A DNA stretch of 64,000 bases, taken from positions 930,001-994,000 of the forward strand of contig OZ244806.1 in assembly GCA_965220075.1 (NCBI GenBank). Reading direction: 5' to 3'. Positions within the stretch are counted from its first letter, which is position 1. Each line of letters opens with the position of its first letter. Made by a program: the position numbers and the translations under genes. Of the stretch, positions 52,183 to 60,490 are shown one piece after another. Under the pieces are notes generated by a model. That model ran no database searches and had not been told where the DNA came from. It saw only the letters and a list, made by a program, of their open reading frames with translations. Source of the DNA: G965220075 sp965220075 (GTDB lineage: Bacteria; Chloroflexota; UBA11872).

Positions 52183-52445
52183 TGATTTTGCTCAGTCACG
52201 TCGTATCATCGCGGCGTGCTTGGATCGGGGCGCCGAGTGCGGCGCCGAAGAGCAACCCTGATGCGACTAGGTGGTTTTCGGGCGCCCTCGCGCGTGCTCC
52301 CGTCGAGTCGCGCGCCGGGCCTGGGGATGCGCTTCACGCCGTAGGCAGCCAGCACACGCAAGGCCCCGCGGCACTCTGAGCTCACCCACACAGCCGCGGT
52401 TTTTTTGTTGGCCCGACCAGCAACCACATCGCAGGAAGTACCTCA
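52183..52445. other. Intergenic region upstream of the ABC exporter genes
   Basis: About 260 bp without a supported gene between the IS110 remnant and the ABC ATPase. A T-run of seven (52400-52406) follows CCGCGG and a possible weak stem, perhaps a terminator for an upstream transcript. No clear promoter is seen. Some of this may be remaining IS110 or former upstream sequence. Confidence 0.4.
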
Positions 52446-53276
52446 GTGCAAGACGCCGTTGTCGTTTCGGAAATAGGCAAGACGTTCGACCCGGCCGGAT
52501 TCGCCGGCCTGTTCCGTCCTGTCGTGCGCCGCAAGCTCAAGGAGCCGGTGGTGGCGCTCGACCGCGTGTCGCTGACCGTCCGACGAAACGAGATCTTCGG
52601 AGTGGTCGGGTCGAACGGCTGCGGCAAGTCGACCCTGGCCCGAATCGTCGCGACGCTGCTCATGCCCAACACCGGCTCGGTGGAGGTGTTCGGGATGGAC
52701 GTAGTGCGTGACACGGGCGCGGTGCGGCGCGTGCTCAATCGGGTGTCGGTCGACCCGGCTTTCTTCAAGAAGCTCAGTCCGCTCGAGAACCTCATGTTCA
52801 CGGCGCGGCTCTACGGGTTGTCGCCGCGCCAGGCGCGCTTACGTGTCTTCGAGATCCTCGAGCAGCTCCGCATCCCCCGCGCCAGCGTCACGCGGCCCAT
52901 GGACCAGATGTCACGCGGGATGCAGCAAAAGGTGGCGGTGGCGCGCGGATTGCTCACCTCGCCCGTGCTGCTGGTCTTGGACGAGCCCACCACGGGACTG
53001 GATCCAAGGTCCAGGCGCGACGTTCAGGCAATGATCCTGGAGATGCAGGCCAACCATGACGCGACCCTGCTGCTGATGACCCACGACATGGACGAGGCCG
53101 AGCGCCTCTGCCAGCGGCTGGCCGTGATGGAGGGCGGCCGCATTCTGGCCGCGGGACCGCCAGAGTCGCTGCGGCGTGGCGCCGAGACACTCGAGCAAGC
53201 CTTCATGCGCTATACGGGCCATCAGATCGAGCCGGCCGGCGGGCTCGAGGCGGCCAAGTCGGGAGGGATGGGATGA
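52446..53276 (+). CDS. ABC transporter ATP-binding protein
   Basis: A 276-residue ATPase for the adjacent ABC-2-type permease. The Walker A is GSNGCGKST, the signature DQMSRGMQQKVAVARGL (an SRGMQQK form, typical of ABC-2 exporters), Walker B LLVLDEPTTGLD and the switch His in LLMTHDMDEAE. The N-terminal FAGLFRPVVRRKLKEPVVALD insertion between the first strand and the core is also seen in NatA/polysaccharide-type exporters. The GTG start lacks a strong ribosome site. It overlaps the permease gene as ATGA. Confidence 0.92.
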   Translation: MQDAVVVSEIGKTFDPAGFAGLFRPVVRRKLKEPVVALDRVSLTVRRNEIFGVVGSNGCGKSTLARIVATLLMPNTGSVEVFGMDVVRDTGAVRRVLNRVSVDPAFFKKLSPLENLMFTARLYGLSPRQARLRVFEILEQLRIPRASVTRPMDQMSRGMQQKVAVARGLLTSPVLLVLDEPTTGLDPRSRRDVQAMILEMQANHDATLLLMTHDMDEAERLCQRLAVMEGGRILAAGPPESLRRGAETLEQAFMRYTGHQIEPAGGLEAAKSGGMG

Positions 53277-54103
53277 AGATGTTCGCGCTGCGGTACGAGG
53301 CGCGCGCCTCATACGCCTTCATCGACCGCAACTTCCGCGCCGTGCGGCGCTACTGGGGTTGGGAAGTGGTATGGCTCATCTTCGCCATCGTCAACGCGCT
53401 CACGGTGGCCTACATCGCGCCGGGCGGCCGCGTGGTCACCGGCGAGGATTACGGCGCCGACCGCCTTTTGCTTTTTCTGGTGGTGGGGACGATCGTATGG
53501 GCCTACCTGCAACAGCTCTTCGACTCGGTGGCCTTCATGATCGCCTGGGAGCGCTGGGAGGGAACCATCGAGAGCACCTTCATGGCGCCGGCGCGGCGCA
53601 TTCACCTGCTGCTCGGCAGCAGCCTCTTCGCCGTGGTCTACGCGTTCCTGCGCGCGGTGATCGTGCTCGCGGTCGTCTCGCTGTTCTTCGATCTGGACCT
53701 GGCGCGTACGAACTGGCTGTCGGCATTCGTGGTGCTGCTGGTAGGCAGCGTGGGTTTTCTGGGCGTGGCCATCATGGCCGCCGCGCTGCCCCTGCTCTTC
53801 CTCGAGCGCGGTGAGCAGATGACGGTCGTGGTGCTGGCGAGCTTGCTGCTGGTTTCGGGCGTGTTCTATCCGGTGGAAGTGCTGCCGGGCTGGCTGCAGG
53901 TGATCGCGGCCGGCTCGCCCGCAACCTACGTCCTGGAAGCGATGCGCGCCGCCGTTCTCGACGGCGCCGGACTGGGTGACTTGATCCCGCACTTCGTGCC
54001 GCTGATCATCATTGCGGTCATCGCATTGCCGCTGGGCATGTGGGTCTTTCGCGCGGCGGAGCGCTACGCGCTGCGGCACGGCCGGCTCAAGCGCACGGGT
54101 TGA
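53273..54103 (+). CDS. ABC-2 type transporter permease
   Basis: A 276-residue membrane protein with about six transmembrane segments (near 35-55, 70-95, 115-135, 140-165, 180-200 and 240-262). The layout with VFYPVEVLPGWLQVIAAGSPATYVLEAMR is the usual ABC-2 membrane domain pattern near its end. It should export a lipid, polysaccharide, antibiotic or ion with the preceding ATPase. The gene overlaps the ATPase by 4 nt, so the two are a translationally coupled pair. Substrate unknown. Confidence 0.9.
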   Translation: MKMFALRYEARASYAFIDRNFRAVRRYWGWEVVWLIFAIVNALTVAYIAPGGRVVTGEDYGADRLLLFLVVGTIVWAYLQQLFDSVAFMIAWERWEGTIESTFMAPARRIHLLLGSSLFAVVYAFLRAVIVLAVVSLFFDLDLARTNWLSAFVVLLVGSVGFLGVAIMAAALPLLFLERGEQMTVVVLASLLLVSGVFYPVEVLPGWLQVIAAGSPATYVLEAMRAAVLDGAGLGDLIPHFVPLIIIAVIALPLGMWVFRAAERYALRHGRLKRTG

Positions 54104-54150
54104 TTTGCGGCCGATATGAACTCACGGGACATTACGCTGGGGAGCAAGAC

Positions 54151-54396
54151 ATGAAACGGCTTAGCGAAAAGGAGCTGCGGGGTCTGTCGACTCGGCAGCT
54201 GCAAGCCCACGCGGTTCAGTACGAGCTGCACGTAAGGCGCAAAGGCTTCCGCCTGCAGCGCACCACCGGCCGCAATCTGGCCGCCAACCGGTCGGTGGCG
54301 TTCGGTGATTCGGCGCAGGACGTGCAGACGGATCAGGATTACCTCGCGCTCGTCCGGCGCATTCGGGAGGAGCAGACCGCCGGCCAGGCTGACTAG
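54151..54396 (+). CDS. Small hypothetical protein after the ABC-2 permease
   Basis: An 81-residue basic and hydrophilic protein, mostly helical by appearance (KRLSEKELRGLSTRQLQAHAVQYE), with a C-terminal acidic/glutamine-rich helix. No family is recognised. GGGGAGC precedes ATG 54151, 47 bp after the permease stop, so it probably belongs to the exporter operon. The longer frame from 54040 overlaps the permease gene and is not supported. Confidence 0.6.
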   Translation: MKRLSEKELRGLSTRQLQAHAVQYELHVRRKGFRLQRTTGRNLAANRSVAFGDSAQDVQTDQDYLALVRRIREEQTAGQAD

Positions 54397-54486
54397 CTGG
54401 GTAGCACCCATGCGCCGTGCCCGCGGACACGGCGCTCGAATCAGTGCAGCGGCTGCCCGGTCGGCGCGGAGTCTTCGAGGCCCCGG

Positions 54487-55083
54487 CTACTCCGCTTTGG
54501 CGCGCTCTATCGAGCGGTGCACGTGAAACACGCGCTGCGCCGCGGCTAGCTGCGTGACCACCGCGAGGAACCAGAGCGCGCCGCTCAAGAACCAGAAAGG
54601 CGCCAGCAGCGATATCCCCAGAACCATGAGCCGCTCGGGGCGCTGGAATACGCCGACCTTGCATTCCACGCCAAGCCCTTCGGCGCGCGCGCGGGTGTAG
54701 CTGATCAGCATCGAGCCAATCAGAGTGACCACCGCCAGCACCGTCTCTATGCGCGCCTCACGCGCCGTGAGGTACCAGAGCAGCCCGGTGAAAACCACGC
54801 CCTCGCCCCAGCGGTCCAAAGTTGAATCGAGGAACGCGCCGAACTTGGAGCGGCTGCCGTTGACTCGCGCCACGGCCCCGTCCAGCACGTCGAAGCCGCC
54901 GGTCACCAGCACCAGCACGCCGCCCGCCACGTTCCAACCCAACCCAATCACCACCGCGGTGGGCAAGCTCAACCCAAGACCCGCCAGTGTCAGAACGTTC
55001 GGGTCGATTCCGGTGCGCGCCAGCGGCGCTACCAGGCGGTCGGCGACGCCGCGCGACCAGGCCTGCATCCGCGGGCTGATCAC
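54487..55083 (-). CDS. CDP-alcohol phosphatidyltransferase (phosphatidylinositol-phosphate synthase-like)
   Basis: A 198-residue integral membrane enzyme with five or six helices. The family motif D-G-x2-A-R-x8-G-x3-D-x3-D is exact in DGAVARVNGSRSKFGAFLDSTLDR. It couples a CDP-diacylglycerol to an alcohol headgroup. In this operon with inositol-phosphate synthase, an acyltransferase and a PimA-like transferase, inositol phosphate is the most likely headgroup, as in actinobacterial PgsA1/PIPS. The ATG overlaps the PimA-like stop as ATGA. Headgroup specificity is an inference from neighbours. Confidence 0.88.
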   Translation of the reverse strand: MISPRMQAWSRGVADRLVAPLARTGIDPNVLTLAGLGLSLPTAVVIGLGWNVAGGVLVLVTGGFDVLDGAVARVNGSRSKFGAFLDSTLDRWGEGVVFTGLLWYLTAREARIETVLAVVTLIGSMLISYTRARAEGLGVECKVGVFQRPERLMVLGISLLAPFWFLSGALWFLAVVTQLAAAQRVFHVHRSIERAKAE

Positions 55084-56264
55084 GATCGGCCGCTTGTGCC
55101 GCTGAGCGACGGCACGAAAGACCGGAAGTCCTCGCCCAGTTCAGCCTCGTTGAGCAGCTCCTCGTAGTAGTTCAGCACGCGTGTGGCGATTTTGCTCCAG
55201 GCAAAGTCTTGCGCGCGGGCGTGGCCGGCCGCGATGAGCCCGCGGCGCTTGACGCCGTTGTCGATCAGTCGCATAAGCGCGCGCGCCAGAGCCATGTGAT
55301 CGCGCGGGGGAACCAGCAGAGCTCCGCGAGCGTCGCGCAGGACCGACCTGAACCCAGGGATGTCGGAGGCCACCACGGGCACGCCGCCCGCCATCGCCTC
55401 CAGCAGCACAATCCCCTGGCTCTCGCCTCCCACGGCCGGCGCGCAGAGGACGTGGCTGCTTTTTAGATAGCGCCGCTTGTCATCGTCGCTCACGAAACCA
55501 GCGAAGTGCACGTTCCTCAGGCCCCGGTCGTCGACCTGCCGGCGATAGGCCCGCAGGCGTGGAGCGCGGAAGCCGCCTACCACGATCAAGCGGGCGGCCG
55601 GCCGCATTTGCTGGACCAGCGCCATGGCCCGCAGCAGGTGATCGAGCCCTTTGCGCTTCTCCAAACGGCCCACGAAGAGGATGTTGAAGGTTCCGCGCGC
55701 GAATTGCGGAAACGGCTCGGTTTCTTGGCCGTAGAAGTCCACGTTGATTCCGTTCGGGATGATGCGGTACTCGCCCTCGTAAGTGCGCGATACGAGCGAC
55801 CGCGCTGCCTCCGAGACGGCGATCTTGCCGTGCAGCCGGCGCTGCAGCCGGCGAATCAGAGGTCTGGTGGTGCGGTAGAAGAACGCCGAGTCGCGGGCCG
55901 CGTGGAAGGTGCCCACGTTCACGGCTCGCGAGTAGCGCAGCACGGTCAGCGGCAGCGCCGGCAGCAGGGCCTCATGCAGGTGAATGACGTCGAACTCGTG
56001 CTTGTCGAGGAACCGGCGCACGCGCGGCAGCAGCGCCGGCGAGAGCGTCAGGCGGGCGGTGGACTGATTGACCGGCAAGGGCACGATGCGCGTGCCCACG
56101 CGGTAGAAGTTGGGAAACTGCTCCTCGGCGTCGCGCATCGATGAGGGCGCCATGATGGAGACACAGTGTCCGCGGGACTCGAACTCCCGGCTGAGGTTGA
56201 TGACGTGCTCGCTCACACCGCCTGGATAGGGGAAGTCGTAAGGCGAGACGAGCAGGATCTTCAC
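55080..56264 (-). CDS. Glycosyltransferase family 4, PimA-like
   Basis: A 394-residue GT-B glycosyltransferase. It begins MKILLVSPYDFPYPGGVSEH, the glycine-rich acceptor-side loop also seen in PimA (phosphatidylinositol mannosyltransferase). The C-terminal nucleotide-sugar domain has NILFVGRLEKRKGLDHLLRA and ESQGIVLLEAMAGGVPVVAS with the E-x7-E motif. The likely reaction is transfer of a sugar such as mannose from a nucleotide or GDP donor to phosphatidylinositol. It lies between an LpxL-like acyltransferase and the CDP-alcohol transferase, overlapping both by 4 nt. The donor sugar cannot be read from the sequence. Confidence 0.88.
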   Translation of the reverse strand: MKILLVSPYDFPYPGGVSEHVINLSREFESRGHCVSIMAPSSMRDAEEQFPNFYRVGTRIVPLPVNQSTARLTLSPALLPRVRRFLDKHEFDVIHLHEALLPALPLTVLRYSRAVNVGTFHAARDSAFFYRTTRPLIRRLQRRLHGKIAVSEAARSLVSRTYEGEYRIIPNGINVDFYGQETEPFPQFARGTFNILFVGRLEKRKGLDHLLRAMALVQQMRPAARLIVVGGFRAPRLRAYRRQVDDRGLRNVHFAGFVSDDDKRRYLKSSHVLCAPAVGGESQGIVLLEAMAGGVPVVASDIPGFRSVLRDARGALLVPPRDHMALARALMRLIDNGVKRRGLIAAGHARAQDFAWSKIATRVLNYYEELLNEAELGEDFRSFVPSLSGTSGRS

Positions 56265-57124
56265 GCACGCGCCTCAGGCCACATCGGGCGAAACATGTAC
56301 CACTGCCAGGGCGCCTTGCGGATCAACGTCTCAAGGTCGTACATCACCTGCTGCATGGCTTGCGCTACCGCCTGTGCCTTGGGCCGGTGCGGGTCGACGA
56401 CGATCAGCGGCATGCCGTAGGCGCTGTAGGTCCCGTCGTCGTTTCGGACGACCCCCCCCACCATCAACGGGCTGCCGGCGCGCAGCGCCAGCGCCGCGGC
56501 GCCCTCCGGGACCTGGGTTGTGCGGCCAAAGAACTCGACCCGCACGCCTTTGCCCGGCGTAGGCCGGTCGGCCAGGAGCGCGACGTATTCGCCCCGGCGC
56601 AGCACGCGCAGGATCTCGCGCGCGGCGCCGCCCAACTGAATCGAGCGGATATTCTTACGAGCGCGCACGTGATCCAGGAAAGCCGTCAGCGCGCGGCTGC
56701 CAAAGGTCTCGGCCACGGCGTGCGTGGGATGGTCCAGCGAGACTAGGCCGCCGCACCACTCCCAGTTGCCGAAGTGGGCCGTGACCATGATGCCGCCGCG
56801 GCCCATCTCGTGCAGCGCCTTGAAGTGATCGTAGCCGTCGATCTTAGCCGTCAGCCGCAGCAGCTCCGCCGGCGTCATCCGATAGCTGCGCAGGAAGTCC
56901 ACGCCGTGCTCGGCATAGGCGATGACCGAGCGCCGGGCCAGCTGCCGAACGCGCTTGTCGGTAGGCGGCAGGTCAAGCACGACCGCCATGTTGGCGATCG
57001 TGTGGCGCCGCAAGCGCGGCACGAAGGCGAATAGCAACCGGCCGATCAGGCCGGCCAGCCCCATCTTTAGCGGGGTCGCCATCCAGCGATCCAGCAGCGC
57101 TCCCAGCTCGACGAGTGCGATCAT
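56261..57124 (-). CDS. LpxL/HtrB-like lipid acyltransferase (PIM acyltransferase-like)
   Basis: A 287-residue enzyme of the bacterial lipid-acyltransferase fold (LpxL/PatA type). It has an N-terminal hydrophobic segment, the catalytic HFGNWEW (H-x4-E) motif in VTAHFGNWEWCGG, and the following substrate segment ADRPTPGKGVRVEFFG. In actinobacteria such an enzyme beside pimA and pgsA1 acylates phosphatidylinositol mannosides; the same is inferred here. The ATG at 57124 overlaps the ino1 stop as ATGA. The upstream extension to 57295 is a shadow of ino1. Confidence 0.87.
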   Translation of the reverse strand: MIALVELGALLDRWMATPLKMGLAGLIGRLLFAFVPRLRRHTIANMAVVLDLPPTDKRVRQLARRSVIAYAEHGVDFLRSYRMTPAELLRLTAKIDGYDHFKALHEMGRGGIMVTAHFGNWEWCGGLVSLDHPTHAVAETFGSRALTAFLDHVRARKNIRSIQLGGAAREILRVLRRGEYVALLADRPTPGKGVRVEFFGRTTQVPEGAAALALRAGSPLMVGGVVRNDDGTYSAYGMPLIVVDPHRPKAQAVAQAMQQVMYDLETLIRKAPWQWYMFRPMWPEARA

Positions 57125-58227
57125 GTTGCGGGATCGGCGCGCGCCCCCGCGGCCACATCCGCCGACTTGATGAAGTCCTCCATCATGTCGTGCGCATCGG
57201 CGTCGCTGTACTGGATCGGCGGCGATTTCATCAGATAGGCCGAAGGCCCTTCCAGCGCCCCCGCCAGACCACGATCCCGCGCGATCTTGCAGCAACGCAC
57301 CGCGTCGATCACAACCCCGGCTGAATTCGGCGAGTCCCAGACTTCCAGCTTGAGCTCGATGTTGAGCGGCTGCCCCGCGAACGACTCACCCTCCAGCCTG
57401 ATGAACGCCCATTTCCGGTCGCCCAGCCACTCCACGTAATCGCTCGGGCCGATGTGCACGCTGCTCGGGTCGATCTCGTGATCCAGCTGGCTTGTCACGG
57501 CGTTGGTCTTGGACTCTTTCTTCGACTCGAGCCGCGAGCGCTCCAGCATGTTCTTGAAGTCCGCGTTGCCCCCTACGTTCAACTGATAGGTGTTGCGCAG
57601 CATCACGCCGCGCTCGCGCAGGAGTCGCGTGAGCACACGGTGCACGATCGTGGCCCCTACCTGGGATTTGATGTCGTCGCCCACGATCGCCACGCCCGCC
57701 TGGCGGAAGCGCTGCTGCCAGTAGCCCTCGCGCGCGATGAAGACCGGCATGCAGTTCACCATCGCGCAGCCGGCCTGGAGAATCTGCTCCACGTACCACT
57801 TGGTGGCCTCTTCGCTGCCCACGGGCAGGTAGTTCACGACTACGTCTGTCTGCGTGTCGCGTAGCAGACCGACGATGTCCTCGGTCGTACCGTCGGCCTT
57901 TACCACGCTGTCGGCCATGTAAGCGCCGATGCCGTCGTGCGTCATGCCGCGCGCCACCGGGACATTCAGCCGCGGTACGTCAACGAACTTCAACGTATTG
58001 TTGGGCGGCGCGAAAACGGCCTCTGACAGATCCTGTCCGACCTTGTTCCGGTCGATGTCAATGGCGCAGGAGAACTCGATGTCGCCCACGTGGTACGGCC
58101 CCAGCAATGTGTGCATGAGCCCCGGAACAAACTCGTCAGCCGGCGCCTCCCGATAGTGCTCTATGCCCTGGACCAGGGAAGACGCGCAGTTCCCCACGCC
58201 AATGATTCCTACTCGAACCTTGCTCAC
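57121..58227 (-). CDS. ino1: Myo-inositol-1-phosphate synthase
   Basis: A 368-residue NAD-dependent isomerase that converts glucose 6-phosphate to inositol 1-phosphate. The Rossmann start VRVGIIGVGNCASSLVQGI, the VVNYLPVGSEEATKWYVEQ segment, the catalytic-site region CMPVFIAREGYWQQRF, the GDDIKSQVGATIVHRVL motif and NVGGNADFKNMLE are those of the actinobacterial/archaeal-type enzyme. It starts with GTG 58227 in a GTGA overlap with the ArsR-type regulator and overlaps the acyltransferase by 4 nt. It provides the inositol for the rest of the operon. Confidence 0.94.
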   Translation of the reverse strand: MSKVRVGIIGVGNCASSLVQGIEHYREAPADEFVPGLMHTLLGPYHVGDIEFSCAIDIDRNKVGQDLSEAVFAPPNNTLKFVDVPRLNVPVARGMTHDGIGAYMADSVVKADGTTEDIVGLLRDTQTDVVVNYLPVGSEEATKWYVEQILQAGCAMVNCMPVFIAREGYWQQRFRQAGVAIVGDDIKSQVGATIVHRVLTRLLRERGVMLRNTYQLNVGGNADFKNMLERSRLESKKESKTNAVTSQLDHEIDPSSVHIGPSDYVEWLGDRKWAFIRLEGESFAGQPLNIELKLEVWDSPNSAGVVIDAVRCCKIARDRGLAGALEGPSAYLMKSPPIQYSDADAHDMMEDFIKSADVAAGARADPAT

Positions 58228-58583
58228 CGAACCTTCCTCTCATGCGGCGCTGCAGTGGTGGCGCTGTTTGCAGTCGACTCGGCGCCATTCGCGCTGGCTA
58301 CAAGTTTTTCCACGTGGTCGGTCAGCTCACTCTGGCGGGCCAGCAGGCGCGCGGCGTCCAGTGAGTAGCGCACTTCGCGCCCCTGCCGCCTCTGGCGTAC
58401 AAGCCCCGCGCGCCGCAGACGGCGCAGATGCCAGGACGCGAGTGGCCGGCTCAGCCCCGCCAGCATCGAAATCTCCGCCGCCCCCAGCTCGCTGCGTTCG
58501 GACAGGAGCGCCAGAATGTGCAGACGCGTTCGCGATGCTAGCGCGCGTGTGTAGCTCCTCAGCTGAATGACTTCGGCGGCCAT
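58224..58583 (-). CDS. ArsR family transcriptional regulator
   Basis: A 119-residue winged-helix protein. SRTRLHILALLSERSELGAAEIS, then LSRPLASWHLRRLRRAGLVRQRRQGREVRYSLD is the ArsR DNA-binding core with recognition helix RPLASWHLRRL. No metal-binding cysteine pair is visible, so it likely senses something else. It is the first gene of the inositol-lipid operon and its stop overlaps the ino1 start. A symmetric 6-bp inverted repeat in its promoter is the likely operator. Confidence 0.88.
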   Translation of the reverse strand: MAAEVIQLRSYTRALASRTRLHILALLSERSELGAAEISMLAGLSRPLASWHLRRLRRAGLVRQRRQGREVRYSLDAARLLARQSELTDHVEKLVASANGAESTANSATTAAPHERKVR

Positions 58584-58602
58584 GCGGTCTCTATCTGCGC
58601 TG

Positions 58603-58632
58603 GTGATACGTAAAGAAAACTTTACTAATCAA
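58603..58632 (-). promoter_or_regulatory. Promoter and inverted-repeat operator of the ArsR-ino1 operon
   Basis: On the minus strand TTGATT (58632-58627) and TATCAC (58608-58603) are 18 bp apart. The spacer holds the perfect inverted repeat GTAAAG-TTTT-CTTTAC (58625-58610), in an AT-rich patch within GC-rich DNA, 20-50 bp before the regulator start at 58583. A repressor bound here would cover the promoter spacer, which fits autoregulation by the ArsR-type protein. Confidence 0.55.
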
Positions 58633-58729
58633 TCACCATACGGGCGCCCGTGCGCGGGCGTCAAATCAACCGCGCGACTCGCCGTGGCCGCCGGCCCCGC
58701 GGCTCTGCCAGCCTCACGCTGACAGGCGG

Positions 58730-60280
58730 CTATCTCGCGTAGTCGACCACCCGGGTCTCGCGTATCGCGGTGATCTTGATCTGACCGGGGTACTCCAGCG
58801 ATTCCTGAATGCGCTTGGCGAGCTCGCGCGTCAGGCGGTGGATGCCCAGCTCGTCGACCTGATCAGGCTTGATCATCACCCGCAGCTCGCGGCCGGCCTG
58901 AATGGCGTAGCAGGTCTCCACGCCGTCGAGTCCGCGGGCGATGTCCTCCAGTCGTCCCAGTCGCTGCAAGTAGCGCGTGACGGTCTCACGGCGCGCGCCC
59001 GGGCGTGAGGCTGAGATTGCGTCGGCGGCGGCTACCGCGAACGCCTCGAAGCTGCGCAGCTCCACCTCGAAATGATGGGCCTCGGCCGCGTGCGCAACTA
59101 CGTCGCGCACGCCGTGGCGGCGCAGCAACTCGCCGCCGATCAGCGCATGCGGCCCCTCCGTCTCATGATCGATGGCTTTACCGATGTCATGCACGAACGC
59201 CGCCTCGCGCGCGATGTCCGCTTGCCCGCCCATCTCAGCGGTCATGGTTGCGGCCAGGTGGGCCACCTCGACCGAATGGCTCAAGACGTTCTGTCCGTAG
59301 CTGTGCCGGTAGCGCAGGCGCCCCATGTAACGAAGGATGTCTGGCGGCAGCCCGGCCACGCTGGCGTCGAAGGACGCTTGCTCACCCTCGTGCCGGATAA
59401 TCTCCTCCACCTCCGACTGCGCCTTGGCGACGGCTTCTTCGATCCGCGCCGGATGGATGCGGCCGTCTTCTACGAGGCGCGTAAGCGCCACCCGGGCGAT
59501 CTCGCGGCGTACCGGGTCGAATCCCGACAGCACCACCGTCTGCGGAGTGTCGTCGATGATGATGTCTACCCCGGTGGCGGCCTCCAAGGCGCGAATGTTG
59601 CGTCCCTCGCGGCCAATGATGCGCCCTTTCAGCTCGTCGCTCTTCAGATCGACTGCGGACGTGCTGATCTCGGTGGTATGGGCCGCCGCGACGCGCTGCA
59701 GCGCTAATCCCACCAGCCAGCGGGCTTTGGACTCCGCCCGTTCGCGGGCATCGCCCTCGGCCTGCCGAACCACTTGGTCCGCATCTACCCGCACCTCCTG
59801 CTCGATGCTTTCGAGCAACAGGCGCTTGGCTTCCTCGCGGTCCAGGCCGGCCGCGCGCTCCAGCGCGGCCACGCGCTGCTGGCTCAACTCCTCCAGCTCG
59901 CGCTCGCGCTCTTCAAGGCCGCGTCGCTGGCTGCTCAGGCCCTCTTCGCGCTGAACAATCTCACTATCGCGGTCGTCAAGCTTTTCGGCCCTGCGCTCGA
60001 CGTGCTCCTCGCGCTCGTTGATACGACGTTCCTGCTGGCGCAGCTCCTGGCGCCGTTCGCGGATCTCGCGTTCGGCGCTCCGGCTGGCTTCTCGGGCCGA
60101 CTCGGTGGCAGTGGTGAGAATGGCTTGCTGCTGGGCCTGAACTTCTTCCAGTTCGCGCTCGATGCGGCGCGAGAGTTCCCGCGTGCGCGAGTTCGATAAC
60201 CAGATTTGATAGAAGTAGCCCGCCACCAGACCCACGATCAGCGCCACCACGCCGGCAACGGTCGCAATTAATGCGTCCAC
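58730..60280 (-). CDS. rny: Ribonuclease Y
   Basis: A 516-residue membrane-anchored endoribonuclease that starts mRNA decay. It has an N-terminal helix (VAGVVALIVGLVAGYFYQI), a long coiled coil (about 35-200) rich in Glu/Arg, the KH domain with KGRIIGREGRNIRALE and the HD domain with VLSHSVEVAHLAATMTAEM and AFVHDIGKAIDHE, and AHHFE. Length and domain order match the family (about 510-520 residues). It is divergent from the MtaA-type gene. RNase Y here implies a Gram-positive/Chloroflexota-like RNA decay system. Confidence 0.96.
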   Translation of the reverse strand: MDALIATVAGVVALIVGLVAGYFYQIWLSNSRTRELSRRIERELEEVQAQQQAILTTATESAREASRSAEREIRERRQELRQQERRINEREEHVERRAEKLDDRDSEIVQREEGLSSQRRGLEERERELEELSQQRVAALERAAGLDREEAKRLLLESIEQEVRVDADQVVRQAEGDARERAESKARWLVGLALQRVAAAHTTEISTSAVDLKSDELKGRIIGREGRNIRALEAATGVDIIIDDTPQTVVLSGFDPVRREIARVALTRLVEDGRIHPARIEEAVAKAQSEVEEIIRHEGEQASFDASVAGLPPDILRYMGRLRYRHSYGQNVLSHSVEVAHLAATMTAEMGGQADIAREAAFVHDIGKAIDHETEGPHALIGGELLRRHGVRDVVAHAAEAHHFEVELRSFEAFAVAAADAISASRPGARRETVTRYLQRLGRLEDIARGLDGVETCYAIQAGRELRVMIKPDQVDELGIHRLTRELAKRIQESLEYPGQIKITAIRETRVVDYAR

Positions 60281-60444
60281 GGCTGGCCTCCAATACGGCG
60301 TGTGGGTGAAAACGTGTCACACAGGTCATGATTCAGTGAGCAGGGTCCTTGCGGAACCGTCTTTGATGCTAACGGCGGCGCGAATCGAGTGTCAAAGAGA
60401 CGGCGCGCACGACTTGCCGACGTGGCCCGCCTGATAGTCAGGTC

Positions 60445-60450
60445 TATAAT
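60445..60450 (+). promoter_or_regulatory. Consensus -10 element upstream of the MtaA-type gene
   Basis: TATAAT lies about 40 bp before GTG 60491. The expected -35 position (near 60422-60427) is a weak match (GTGGCC). It is the best -10 box seen in the 210-bp spacer between the divergent rny and MtaA-type genes. Confidence 0.45.
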
Positions 60451-60490
60451 CCAAACGGACGCGCGATGATCCGAAAGGGGCTTACCTCCC

